Below are positions 34,760 through 43,701 of a stretch of DNA of 64,000 nucleotides, one piece after another (positions within the stretch are counted from its first letter, which is position 1; each line of letters opens with the position of its first letter). The notes under the pieces were generated by a model. It did no database searches and was not told where the DNA came from. It worked only from the letters and a program-made list of their open reading frames with translations. The translations under genes were made by a program, and so were the position numbers. Source of the DNA: Palsa-506 sp963836355 (GTDB lineage: Bacteria; Actinomycetota; Actinomycetes; Streptosporangiales; Streptosporangiaceae); the NCBI GenBank assembly GCA_963836355.1, contig CAWIJO010000020.1, positions 124,001 through 188,000 of the forward strand, given 5' to 3'.

Positions 34760-36280
34760 ATGTACACCTTCGCCGCGCCACTCGACCGGGCGCTACAGAC
34801 CGCGCCGGATTCTTGTGCAGTCATCAGCGGTGATCATCGCCTCAGCTATGCCGAGATTGCCGGGCGGTGCCGCCAGCTGGCCGGCCTGCTGCACGGTCTA
34901 GGGCTCGCCCGCGGCGACCGGATCGGGGTCATCGGTCTCAACTCGCACCGCTACCTGGAACTCTACCTGGGCATCCCGGCCGCGGGCTTCGTCCTCGTGC
35001 CGGTCAACTCCCGGCTGGCCGCGGCCGAAAAGCGCGAGATCGTAGCCGACGCCGGCGTCCGCCTGCTCTTCGCCGAGAGTGCCTTCGCCGACATCGGCGA
35101 CGTCGGCGGGGTCGAGCGCGTCGTGATCATGCCCGACGGCTACGAGGACCTGATCTCCTCGGCAGCCGAGATGGCGGTCACCACGCCGATCGCGGAAGAC
35201 GACCTGGCTGTGCTGTTCTACACGTCCGGTACCACCGGGGCAGCGAAGGGCGCCATGCATACCCACCGCAGCCTGGTCTCGAGCGGGCTGCACTTCATGG
35301 CCACCTGGCCGTTCAACACCGATACCCGCTGGCTGGTCGCGTCGCCGATGTTCCACACCGGCGGGACGATCGGCGTGCTCGCCACCGTGTGGTCCGGCGG
35401 CACCCACGTGATGATGCCGAGCTTCAACCCAGAACTCGCGCTTGACCTCATCGAGCGCGAGGGCGTCACGCACACGCTGCTCGTGCCCACCATGCTGGCC
35501 GCCGCCGCGGATGCCCAGCTCGCCCGACCGCGGGACGTCAGCACGCTACGGTACCTGAGTCACGGGGCATCACCTATCGCCACCGAGACGCTCAGACGTG
35601 CCCGGCGGGCCTTCCCGGATGCCGAGTTGCTGCACGTGTACGGCACCACCGAGGCGACACCGATCATCACGCTGCTGCCGCATGAGGAACGCTTGTTCGA
35701 CACGCCCAGGGCGGGCTCGTGCGGGCAGCCGGCCGTGGGAGTCGAGATCCGGGTAGTGGATCCGTCCGGCGCCGAGCAGCCGCCGATGGCGGTAGGCGAG
35801 ATGCTGGTGCGAAGTCCCAGCGTGATGGCCGGGTACTGGCACAAGCCGGCCGAGACTGCCGAGGTCATGGCCGGCGGCGGCTGGTACCGGACCGGTGATA
35901 TGGGCTACCGGGACGAGGAGTCTTACATCTACCTGGTCGACCGGGCCAAGGACATGATCGTCAGCGGCGGCGAGAACATTTACTCGACCGAGGTCGAGAA
36001 CGCGCTGGCCGCGCATCCCGCAGTGGCCGAGGTCGCCGTCTTCGGCGTCCCGGACGAGCGCTGGGGCGAGGCGGTGTATGCGGTCGTGATCTGCCGGTCG
36101 GAGGTAACCGCCGAAGAGCTGATCACGCACTGCCGTGCCCTTATCGCCAATTTCAAGGTGCCCAAGCGGATCGAGCTGCGGACCGAGCCACTGCCGAAGT
36201 CGGCGGCCGGCAAGATCCTCAAGCGCAATCTGCGCGACCCGCACTGGGCCAAGCAGGACTCTCAGGTCGGCGGAGGCTAG
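34760..36280 (+). CDS. Acyl-CoA synthetase (AMP-forming, FadD-like)
   Basis: A 506-residue ANL-superfamily ligase that activates a carboxylic acid with ATP and CoA. The P-loop-like motif is FYTSGTTGAAKGAMHTHRSL, with VYGTTEATPI (A5), GGWYRTGDMGYRDEESYIYL (A7), DRAKDMIVSGGENIYSTEVE (A8) and the catalytic lysine in PKSAAGKILKRNLR near the C-terminus. The substrate is not clear from sequence; the operon context (second ligase, thiolase, PhaC, PaaR-like sites) suggests medium-chain or aromatic acids. ATG at 34760 is preferred to an upstream start. It is followed eight bases later by the second ligase gene. Confidence 0.88.
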   Translation: MYTFAAPLDRALQTAPDSCAVISGDHRLSYAEIAGRCRQLAGLLHGLGLARGDRIGVIGLNSHRYLELYLGIPAAGFVLVPVNSRLAAAEKREIVADAGVRLLFAESAFADIGDVGGVERVVIMPDGYEDLISSAAEMAVTTPIAEDDLAVLFYTSGTTGAAKGAMHTHRSLVSSGLHFMATWPFNTDTRWLVASPMFHTGGTIGVLATVWSGGTHVMMPSFNPELALDLIEREGVTHTLLVPTMLAAAADAQLARPRDVSTLRYLSHGASPIATETLRRARRAFPDAELLHVYGTTEATPIITLLPHEERLFDTPRAGSCGQPAVGVEIRVVDPSGAEQPPMAVGEMLVRSPSVMAGYWHKPAETAEVMAGGGWYRTGDMGYRDEESYIYLVDRAKDMIVSGGENIYSTEVENALAAHPAVAEVAVFGVPDERWGEAVYAVVICRSEVTAEELITHCRALIANFKVPKRIELRTEPLPKSAAGKILKRNLRDPHWAKQDSQVGGG

Positions 36281-36287
36281 GCGACAC

Positions 36288-37949
36288 ATGCAGGCCACCA
36301 TGCAGGATTTTCCGCTCACGATCGGTCATATCTTCGAGCACGGGCGGGCCACGTACGCCGACAGCGTCGTGGTCAGCGCCGGCGAAGAAGGCGCGCGCCG
36401 GATCAGCTTCGGCGCCCTGGCCGAGCGGGCCGAGCGACTGGCCGCCGGGCTGCGACGGCTCGGCGTCCGGCCCGGCGACCGGGTGGCCACCTTCGGCTGG
36501 AACACCCAGGAACACCAGGAGGCGTATTTCGCCATACCGTGCATGGGCGCGGTGCTGCACACCGTCAACATCCGGCTGTCCCACGAGCAGATCAGCTACA
36601 TCATCCGGCATGCCGAGGACACGGCAATAATCATCGATGCCAGCCTCGCGCCGGTGCTCGCGCCGATCATCGGCGAGCTGACGACAATCCGGCACCTGAT
36701 CGTGTTCGGCGACGGCGATCGGTCCGGTCTGCCTGGCGCGATCGACTACGAGGAACTGCTGGGCTCGGAGCAGCCGGGATACCCCTGGCCGGCGCTGGCC
36801 GAGTCGGCCGCGGCCGCGATGTGCTACACCAGCGGCACGACAGACCTGCCCAAGGGCGTCGTGTACAGCCACCGCTCGACGTTCCTGCATTCGCTCGGCG
36901 TGTGCTCGGGTGAGGCGCTCGGGCTCAGCCAGGATGACCGCGTGCTGCCCGTGGTGCCGATGTTCCACGGCAACGCGTGGGGGCTGCCATACGCGAGCTG
37001 GCTGGTCGGGGCTGACCTGATCCTGCCGGACCGGTTCATCCAAGCGTCCCGGCTGGCCCAGCTGATCGCCGCGGAGCGGGTGACCCTCGCCGCCGCCGTG
37101 CCCACCGTGTGGTACGACATGCTCGGCCTGGACCCGGCGGCAGTCGATCTGTCTTCGCTGCGGATGATCATGTGCGGCGGCGCCGCGGTGCCGCGCAGCC
37201 TGATCGAGGCATACCAGGAGCGGTTCGGCGTCCGGCTGATACAGGGCTGGGGCCTGACCGAGACGAGTCCCGTCGCGTCCCTGGCGTTCCCGCCCAAGAA
37301 CTGCCCGGCGGAGCGCGCGATCGAGTACCGGTCCACCGCGGGGCGCGTCCTCGGCGGCGTCGAGGTCCGCGTCGTCGACGACAGCGGCAAGGTGCTGCCA
37401 CGGGACGGGTGCAGCGTCGGCGAGATCGAGCTGCGCGGGCCCTGGGTGACCGCGAGCTACTACCGGGACCCGGCGCCGGCCAAGTTCCACGACGGCTGGT
37501 TCCGTACCGGCGATGTCGGCCATCTCGACGACCTGGGCTATGTCACCATCAGCGACCGGGCCAAGGACGTGGTCAAGTCGGGCGGCGAGTGGATCTCCAC
37601 GCTGGAGCTGGAGTCCGCGCTCGTCTCCCATCCGGACGTCCGCGAGGCCGCGGTCATCGCCGCGCCGGACGACCGGTGGGGAGAGCGGCCGCTTGCCTGC
37701 GTCGTCAGCGCGCCGGGCAGTTCGCTCACCCCGGAGGATCTCCGGGCGCACCTGGCCGACCGCGTGGTCAAGTGGTGGCTGCCCGAGCGCTGGGCGTTCA
37801 TCGACGAAGTGCCGCGCACGAGCGTCGGCAAGCACAACAAGAAGCTGCTGCGCGCCCGCTACGCCGAAGGCGGGCTGGACGTGGTCGTGAGCGGCGCCGC
37901 GGTCGGCTCGGACGACTCCGCCGACTCGGGTGGGGCCAGCGCGGGATAG
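36288..37949 (+). CDS. Long-chain-type fatty acyl-CoA synthetase
   Basis: A 553-residue AMP-forming acyl-CoA synthetase. CYTSGTTDLPKGVVYSHRST is the nucleotide motif (a D replaces the usual G), GWGLTETSPVASLAF the A5 block, DGWFRTGDVGHLDDLGYVTI and DRAKDVVKSGGEWISTLELE the A7/A8 blocks, and RTSVGKHNKKLLR carries the catalytic lysine. The GEWIS variant is typical of FadD-type medium/long-chain ligases rather than acetyl-CoA synthetases. It ends with a short Ser/Asp/Gly-rich tail. Together with the first ligase it would feed acyl-CoA to the thiolase and PHA synthase downstream. Confidence 0.9.
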   Translation: MQATMQDFPLTIGHIFEHGRATYADSVVVSAGEEGARRISFGALAERAERLAAGLRRLGVRPGDRVATFGWNTQEHQEAYFAIPCMGAVLHTVNIRLSHEQISYIIRHAEDTAIIIDASLAPVLAPIIGELTTIRHLIVFGDGDRSGLPGAIDYEELLGSEQPGYPWPALAESAAAAMCYTSGTTDLPKGVVYSHRSTFLHSLGVCSGEALGLSQDDRVLPVVPMFHGNAWGLPYASWLVGADLILPDRFIQASRLAQLIAAERVTLAAAVPTVWYDMLGLDPAAVDLSSLRMIMCGGAAVPRSLIEAYQERFGVRLIQGWGLTETSPVASLAFPPKNCPAERAIEYRSTAGRVLGGVEVRVVDDSGKVLPRDGCSVGEIELRGPWVTASYYRDPAPAKFHDGWFRTGDVGHLDDLGYVTISDRAKDVVKSGGEWISTLELESALVSHPDVREAAVIAAPDDRWGERPLACVVSAPGSSLTPEDLRAHLADRVVKWWLPERWAFIDEVPRTSVGKHNKKLLRARYAEGGLDVVVSGAAVGSDDSADSGGASAG

Positions 37950-38053
37950 CCCGCAGCGCCCTCGCCGAGTCGCCGGAGAGCCCCCCGCCAGTCGCCGAGA
38001 CGGCACCGTCCGCCCCGGCCGGCCAGCCAGCCAACGAATTCCAGGAGTCAGTA

Positions 38054-39220
38054 ATGCCCGCAGCAGTAATCGTGGCCATCGGCCGCACGCCGATCGGCCG
38101 CGCCGTCAAGGGCCATCTCATCGACCAGCGGCCGGATGACCTCGCCGCGTTCACAGTCGAACAGGTGCTCAAGCAGGTACCGCAGCTCGACCGCGGCCAG
38201 ATCGACGACGTCATCTGCGGCTGCGCGCTGCCCGGCGGCGAGCAGGCGCACAACCTGGGCCGGATCATCAGCATCCTGACGGGTCTCGGGACGCCGGGGA
38301 CGACCGTTAACCGGTACTGCGCCTCCTCCCTGCAGGCAACCCGGATGGCCTTCCACGCCATCAAGGCCGGCGAGGGCGAGGCGTTCGTGTGCGCCGGCGT
38401 CGAGTCGAGCACCAGGTCACCGTTCGGGGTGTTCTGCGATCAGCCGGATACGCAGAACCCGCGGCTGGCCGAAGGCAACCACGAAGGCCTGCCGAGCGCG
38501 TACATCAGCATGGGCATTACCGCCGAGAACGTGGCCGACAAGCATGATGTCAGCCGCGAGGCGATGGACCGGCTCGCCCTGCAGAGCCACGCCCGTGCCG
38601 TCCAGGCCGGGAATGACGGCATCTTCGCCAACGAGATCATCGGCGTTCCGCTGGCCGACGGCACCACGATGACCCGCGATGACGGGCCGCGGGCGGACAG
38701 CACGGCGGAGCGGCTGGCCAGCCTGAAGCCGGTGTTCCGGGCGGGCGGCCGGGTGACAGCGGGCAACTCGTGCCCGCTCAACGACGGAGCCGCCGCCGCG
38801 ATCGTGATGTCCGAGACACTGGCCAGGCAGCTGGGCATCCAGCCGCTGGCCAGGATCGTCGCTACCGGGGTCAGCGCGCTGGAGCCGGAGATGATGGGCC
38901 TCGGCCCGATCGAGTCCAGCCAGCAGGCGCTGCGGCGGGCCGGCCTGACCATTGACGACGTGGACATCCTCGAGATCAACGAGGCGTTCGCCGCTCAGGT
39001 CATCCCGGCTGCCCAGGCCCTCGGGGTCGACCCGTTCAGCGACAAGCTGAACCCGCTCGGCGGCGCCATCGCGCTCGGTCACCCCTTCGGGATGACCGGC
39101 GTGCGCATTCTCAGCACGCTGCTGAACGGCCTGCGCACCACCGATGGCACGATCGGCCTGGAGACCATGTGCGTCGGTGGCGGCCAGGGCATGGCCATGA
39201 TCGTGGAGAGGCTGTCCTGA
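38054..39220 (+). CDS. Acetyl-CoA acetyltransferase / 3-ketoacyl-CoA thiolase
   Basis: A 388-residue thiolase. The nucleophilic Cys is in TVNRYCASSLQATRMAF, the His block is IALGHPFGMTGVRILSTL (normally GHPxGxxG), and the second acid/base Cys is in LETMCVGGGQGMAMI. NEAFAAQVIPAAQALGVDP is also conserved. It may condense acetyl-CoA for PHA monomer supply or run in the degradative direction for beta-oxidation and phenylacetate-derived 3-oxoadipyl-CoA; sequence does not decide. CCAGGAG precedes the ATG at 38054. The stop overlaps the phaC ATG by one base. Confidence 0.92.
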   Translation: MPAAVIVAIGRTPIGRAVKGHLIDQRPDDLAAFTVEQVLKQVPQLDRGQIDDVICGCALPGGEQAHNLGRIISILTGLGTPGTTVNRYCASSLQATRMAFHAIKAGEGEAFVCAGVESSTRSPFGVFCDQPDTQNPRLAEGNHEGLPSAYISMGITAENVADKHDVSREAMDRLALQSHARAVQAGNDGIFANEIIGVPLADGTTMTRDDGPRADSTAERLASLKPVFRAGGRVTAGNSCPLNDGAAAAIVMSETLARQLGIQPLARIVATGVSALEPEMMGLGPIESSQQALRRAGLTIDDVDILEINEAFAAQVIPAAQALGVDPFSDKLNPLGGAIALGHPFGMTGVRILSTLLNGLRTTDGTIGLETMCVGGGQGMAMIVERLS

Positions 39221-41280
39221 TGACCTCCGACGACGCAGTCCGCACGAAGAACGGCGCAGGGACCCGGCGGCCAGCCGGGTCACCGCGTGCCGGGCCGGCC
39301 ACCACGCGCCCGGCCGCGGCCGACAAGCCAGCCAAGGCGGCCGCGGCGGCGGGCCCGGCCGACGCCAAGCCAGCCAGGGCACCACGCGCCCGCGCCGACG
39401 GCAAGCCGACCAAGGCGCGCCCGGCCCCGGCCATGGCCGACGCCAAGCCAGCCAGGGCACCACGCGCCCGCGCCGACGGCAAGCCGACCAAGGCGCGCCC
39501 GGCCCCGGCCATGGCCGACGGCAAGCCAGCCAGGGTGCGCCCGGCCCCGGCCGATGGCAAGTCCGGCAAGGCCCATCCGGGCCCGCCCGCCGGCCCGGCC
39601 GGCGACCTCGCGGACAGCGCAGCGCACCTGGCCGGCGGAGCTGACGCCCTGCTCGGGCCGAGCGCGTTCGTCGGCTTCGGCCTGCGCGACGCGGTGGGCG
39701 GCCTGCGGGTACTAGCCGACCGGGTCGTGCAGCAGCCGCGGGTACTGCTGCACGGGCTGCCGCGTACCGCCGGGGAACTGGTCCGGATCAGCCGCGGCAA
39801 GTCGCAGCTGGCGCCCGCGAAGTCGGACAAGCGGTTCCGCGATCCGGCCTGGAATGACAACCGCCTGCTCCGCTCGTATCTGCAGGCCTACCTGCACTTC
39901 GGGTCGGAGGTCGACGGCTTCGTCGACAACCTCGACCTCGAAGGCCAGAATGCCGAGCGAGTACGCTTCCTGCTCGGCCTGGTGCGGGAGGCGCTGGCGC
40001 CGACCAACTCCCTGCTGACCAACCCCGAGGCGCTGAAACGCGTCATCGACACCGGCGGCGGCAGCCTCGTTAAAGGTATTGGAAATCTGGCCGGTGACCT
40101 GCGCCATAACCACGGCATGCCATCGCAGGTCGACCTCGCGCCGTTCAAGATCGGCGAGAACATCGCGGCGACGCCGGGCGCGGTGATCCACCGCACCGAG
40201 GTCTTCGAGCTGATCCAGTATGCGCCGCAGGCCAAGCAGGTCTACCAGCGCCCGCTGCTGGTCGTGCCACCGCAGGTGAACAAGTACTACGCGCTCGACC
40301 TCGCGCCGGGCCGCAGCATGTACGAGTACGCGCTCTCCCGCGGCTTCCAGGTCTTCGGGATCAGCTGGCGGAACCCAACGCCGGCCCAGCGCGACTGGGG
40401 GCTGGACACCTACACCAAGGCGATGCTTGAGGCCATCGACGTTGTCCGCGAAGTGTCCGGTTCCCCGGACGTCAACATGATGGGCGCCTGCGCCGGCGGG
40501 ATGATGGTCGCGATCCTGCTATCCCGCCTCGCTGCCCTGAACGATGACCGGGTCAACGCGGCGACCATGCTCGTCACCCTGCTCGACCTTGACGTCGATG
40601 CGAAGATGCTGCTGTTCGCTACTGCGCCAACGCTCGCGCTGGCCAAGCGGGCGGCGAGCCGGCAAGGGGTGCTTGATGGCTGGCAGATGGCGCAGATCTT
40701 CGCCTGGCTGCGTCCCAACGACCTGGTGTGGAACTACTGGGTGAACAACTACCTGGCCGGCCGCAAGCCGCCGGCGTTCGACATTCTCGCGTGGAACGCC
40801 GACACCACCCGGCTGCCGGCCAAGTTCCACCAGCAGCTGCTCGACATCTTCTCCGGCAACCAGTTCGTCCACCCCGGCGCCCTGCAGGTGCTCGGCATGC
40901 CGGTCGACCTGTCGCGCGTGACCTGCGACACCTACGTCGCCGCCGGGCTGACCGATCACATCACGCCGTGGCAAGGCTGCTACCAGAGCACCCAGCTGCT
41001 CTCCGGCGACAACCGGTTCGTGCTTTGCTCAAGCGGCCACATCCAGACCGTGGTCGCCGATCCAAGCCACCCCCGCCTCGGGTACTTCGTCAACCCCGAG
41101 ACGCCGGCCGAGTCCGCGGACTGGCTGGCGGATGCACAGCGGCACGAGGGTTCCTGGTGGGCAGACTGGGTGACCTGGCTGGCGACGCGATCAGGCCCGA
41201 AGAAGACTGCGCCGGAGGCCATTGGCAGCGAGCAGTTCCCGCCGAAGGAGCCGGCCCCCGGCACCTACGTATTCCAGTGA
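39220..41280 (+). CDS. phaC: Poly(3-hydroxyalkanoate) synthase with histone-like N-terminal tail
   Basis: Polymerises 3-hydroxyacyl-CoA into PHA granules. The 686-residue protein has the PhaC/alpha-beta hydrolase core: WNDNRLLRSYLQAYLHFGSE, QVYQRPLLVVPPQVNKYYAL, the lipase-like box MMGACAGGMMVAIL with the catalytic Cys, LDLDVDAKMLLFA, the Asp in VAAGLTDHITPWQGCYQS and His in CSSGHIQTVVADP. Length of the core fits single-subunit class I/II synthases. The first ~125 residues are Ala/Lys/Pro/Arg-rich, with a 26-residue unit repeated twice, resembling histone-H1-like tails; this part is absent from typical synthases. It is the last gene of the ligase-thiolase-synthase operon. Confidence 0.92.
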   Translation: MTSDDAVRTKNGAGTRRPAGSPRAGPATTRPAAADKPAKAAAAAGPADAKPARAPRARADGKPTKARPAPAMADAKPARAPRARADGKPTKARPAPAMADGKPARVRPAPADGKSGKAHPGPPAGPAGDLADSAAHLAGGADALLGPSAFVGFGLRDAVGGLRVLADRVVQQPRVLLHGLPRTAGELVRISRGKSQLAPAKSDKRFRDPAWNDNRLLRSYLQAYLHFGSEVDGFVDNLDLEGQNAERVRFLLGLVREALAPTNSLLTNPEALKRVIDTGGGSLVKGIGNLAGDLRHNHGMPSQVDLAPFKIGENIAATPGAVIHRTEVFELIQYAPQAKQVYQRPLLVVPPQVNKYYALDLAPGRSMYEYALSRGFQVFGISWRNPTPAQRDWGLDTYTKAMLEAIDVVREVSGSPDVNMMGACAGGMMVAILLSRLAALNDDRVNAATMLVTLLDLDVDAKMLLFATAPTLALAKRAASRQGVLDGWQMAQIFAWLRPNDLVWNYWVNNYLAGRKPPAFDILAWNADTTRLPAKFHQQLLDIFSGNQFVHPGALQVLGMPVDLSRVTCDTYVAAGLTDHITPWQGCYQSTQLLSGDNRFVLCSSGHIQTVVADPSHPRLGYFVNPETPAESADWLADAQRHEGSWWADWVTWLATRSGPKKTAPEAIGSEQFPPKEPAPGTYVFQ

Positions 41281-41302
41281 TCACCAGCGCGGGCGAGTGC
41301 CT

Positions 41303-41343
41303 GCCAGCGGGCTGCTGAGGAATCCGGCAGCAGCCCGCCGGCA
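41303..41343. terminator. Bidirectional hairpin between phaC and the TetR gene
   Basis: GCGGGCTGCTG at 41307-41317 pairs perfectly with CAGCAGCCCGC at 41328-41338, with a TGCC/GGCA extension outside. The 10-base loop and 11-bp stem lie between convergent genes, where a shared terminator is expected. Confidence 0.8.
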
Positions 41344-41357
41344 GATTCACTACTGGA

Positions 41358-41993
41358 TCAGCAATGCCGGGCTGGCGCTTCCGCCGAACCGATGCCGCGG
41401 AGCAGGATCGACAAGAACTTCGCGGTGACCTGCTCGACGTCAGTATCAGCCGAAAACCAGGTATAAGCCCAATTGGCGACAGACAAGAAGGCGAGCGTCG
41501 AGTAAGTCACGTCGAGATCTTTGCGTAGCTCGCCAGCCGCCACGGCGGCTTCAAACATGCTGCGTATACGGTCCTCGTAGCGGCACCGTTCCGTGACGAA
41601 TAGTGCCCGGTAATCACCGGTCAGGTATCGCCATTCCTGCAGCCATACTGTGGCGACGTCCAGCTGGCTTTCGACCACGCCAAGGTGCGCCCGCAGCGCC
41701 AGCTGGATCTTTTCGCCCGGCGCGGTGTCCGCCGGGATCTGGTCCAGGGCGGCATGAAAGGCGGCCGCACCACTCAGGGCGATGTCGGCAAGCAGATCTT
41801 CCTTGCCGGAGATGTGGGCATATAGCGAACTCTTGTGGATTCCCAGGGCAACCGCGAGATCGTTGACCGATGTGCCATGGTAACCGCGCTCGGCAAACAA
41901 TCGCGCCGCTTCGACGGACAGGCGGTCGCGCGTCGACCTACCAGCGGTGCCAGTTGTTGCATTTCGAGACCGCATTCGGCAAAGGTATCCCAA
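41358..41993 (-). CDS. TetR-family repressor, probable PaaR-like regulator
   Basis: A 211-residue TetR-family protein. The DNA-binding domain covers about residues 20-70: RDRLSVEAARLFAERGYHGT, SVNDLAVALGIHKSSLYAHI and SGKEDLLADIA. The remainder is an all-helical ligand-binding domain of the type found in regulators of acyl-CoA and phenylacetate catabolism, with AFLSVANWAYTWF near the C-terminus. It converges on phaC. Three palindromes of the AACCGAAC/GTTCGGTT type upstream of paaA and of the ligase operon are its most likely targets, with an acyl-CoA or phenylacetyl-CoA as inducer; both points are inference. An internal ATG (MRSRNATT) may be the start. Confidence 0.85.
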   Translation of the reverse strand: MGYLCRMRSRNATTGTAGRSTRDRLSVEAARLFAERGYHGTSVNDLAVALGIHKSSLYAHISGKEDLLADIALSGAAAFHAALDQIPADTAPGEKIQLALRAHLGVVESQLDVATVWLQEWRYLTGDYRALFVTERCRYEDRIRSMFEAAVAAGELRKDLDVTYSTLAFLSVANWAYTWFSADTDVEQVTAKFLSILLRGIGSAEAPARHC

Positions 41994-42050
41994 CAGTCAG
42001 CAGTAGTAGTTCGACTTGATCATAGCAGCGCGCCAAGAACTTCTGGACAG

Positions 42051-43502
42051 TCAGGTATTCGGCGTACCCCCAGGCAGCCACTCGCGGGACCTGAATGCCC
42101 GTACGTGCGCGAGGCTGGGGCTCCCATCCAAGGAGGCCAGAATTGCCTCTACCGCAGCCATGCCCGAAGCTTCATCGCCACCTAGCAGCACCGAGATCCG
42201 GTGGCGGGCCAGCTGAGCGCTTGGCCGGGCGGAGTCCCATAGCCGAATCAGGTCGGTCGCCGTCCTGATCCCGGCAATTCGCAGGTCCTCCCTGGCTGTG
42301 CGCTGGCCGGCCTGCTTCGGCAGGTACAAGCAGAGCAGCGCCTGGTCCACCCAGTCGACCAGCCGGCCGACTGGCACCCGGGTCCCGAGCAGCAGGTCGA
42401 CCAGGTTCGCGGTGGCCAGCGCGTGCATGTCCTCGATGCCTTCCTCGAGCAGCCGCGCCTGATCCCATACGGTCAGCCCGTCGAGGTCGCCGAGCGGGAA
42501 CCTGGCCGCCAGCGATGGCACCGAACCGCTGGTCACCTTGCCCAGGCCGGCCTTCAGCAATTGCACGCCGATCTGGGGAAACATTCCGATGAAGAAGGCG
42601 AGGACGTCCAGCCGGGCCGGTGATCCCATGGGCATCAGGGCCACCGTGGCCACCGTGATAGTGACGACGATCAGGCGCGCGCTGGCGCTTACGTAGGCAG
42701 CGGTCTTCAGATCCTGACGGAAATAGCGCCTGGTCATGTCCTGCAGGATGAACCAGTACGCGCCGACGAAGCCGAACTGCAGCGCCCGGAACGGGAGCTG
42801 CGGCTGCCCGCTGAACGGCAGGCGGCCGAGCAGGTTGAAGTCGTGGTACAGCTCCGGCTGTATCACGACGACCCAGCCAAGGCAGAGCAGTGCCGTCAAT
42901 AGCACGACCGGGTAGAAGCCGTCGCTGCGGGCTGGCCGCTGGTTCGGGTCGGCGAACAGCTCGCGGGTGCTGACCGCGCGCTCACCGTAGACCGTCTCGA
43001 ACTTGCGGCGGTACAGGTTATCCCGGCCCGGGTTCTGCAGCTTGTCGTGCTCGGCCCGCCATAGGCGGTAGTAGCTGGTGTGCCTTGGCGGCGCGGGCAG
43101 ATTGCCATAGCGGTCGATCCGCAGCCGGAACAAGTTGATGACGAACTCGTCGTACAGGTTGTGCCCCTTGAACCTGACGAACTGGACGTAAAGCAGGCCC
43201 GGCATCGAGGCGAACAGCGCGATGGCCACGAGCTTCAGCAGGAAGATCCGGCTGTGCGGCTGGAACATGACGGCAGGCAGCAACGCGGCGGCCACCGTGC
43301 CGAGGACCAGCGTGACGTAGCACGCCCGCAACCCCCGATCCGTCAGCGACCGCGCTGCCTCCAGCGCCCACGCCGCTAGGCGCTGCCCAGGCGTCGGCGG
43401 TTGTCCGTCCGGCGGCCGCTGTCCGTCCGGCGGCCGCTGTCCGTCCGGCGGCTGCGGCCCGGCCGGGGCTCGCTGGCCGCCCGGCAGTCGCTGCACCGGC
43501 AT
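42051..43502 (-). CDS. Multi-pass membrane protein of unknown function
   Basis: A protein of about 483 residues, not recognised. A Pro/Gly/Gln-rich cytoplasmic start with PDGQRP repeats (about residues 10-40) is followed by hydrophobic segments including YVTLVLGTVAAALLPAVMF, LLKLVAIALFASMPGLLYV, PVVLLTALLCLGWVVVI, FGFVGAYWFIL and RLIVVTITVATVALMPMG. The C-terminal ~150 residues are soluble with two helical, HhH-like blocks: EEGIEDMHALATANLVDLLL plus TRVPVGRLVDWVDQALLCLY, and LRIAGIRTATDLIRLWD. Such end domains occur in bacterial membrane proteins of unknown role. The start is uncertain (an in-frame ATG at 43562 is possible). It diverges from the secreted beta-helix protein. Confidence 0.65.
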   Translation of the reverse strand: MPVQRLPGGQRAPAGPQPPDGQRPPDGQRPPDGQPPTPGQRLAAWALEAARSLTDRGLRACYVTLVLGTVAAALLPAVMFQPHSRIFLLKLVAIALFASMPGLLYVQFVRFKGHNLYDEFVINLFRLRIDRYGNLPAPPRHTSYYRLWRAEHDKLQNPGRDNLYRRKFETVYGERAVSTRELFADPNQRPARSDGFYPVVLLTALLCLGWVVVIQPELYHDFNLLGRLPFSGQPQLPFRALQFGFVGAYWFILQDMTRRYFRQDLKTAAYVSASARLIVVTITVATVALMPMGSPARLDVLAFFIGMFPQIGVQLLKAGLGKVTSGSVPSLAARFPLGDLDGLTVWDQARLLEEGIEDMHALATANLVDLLLGTRVPVGRLVDWVDQALLCLYLPKQAGQRTAREDLRIAGIRTATDLIRLWDSARPSAQLARHRISVLLGGDEASGMAAVEAILASLDGSPSLAHVRAFRSREWLPGGTPNT

Positions 43503-43701
43503 GTCCACGGCCACGATGATCACCCGCCAGGAGCGTCGCCTGGGAAGGCCAGTCCTCCGCATGCGCGCGCTTGCCTACTAAGAGGGCCATCGATGCGCGC
43601 TGATACACCAGTTGTTCCGATGGAGTCTTGCAAGGTCAAAGACAATATATGAGCTTAGATGCTAGCTTTTAGGCCTGCATTTCGCTCAGAGGGGGACGAA
43701 C

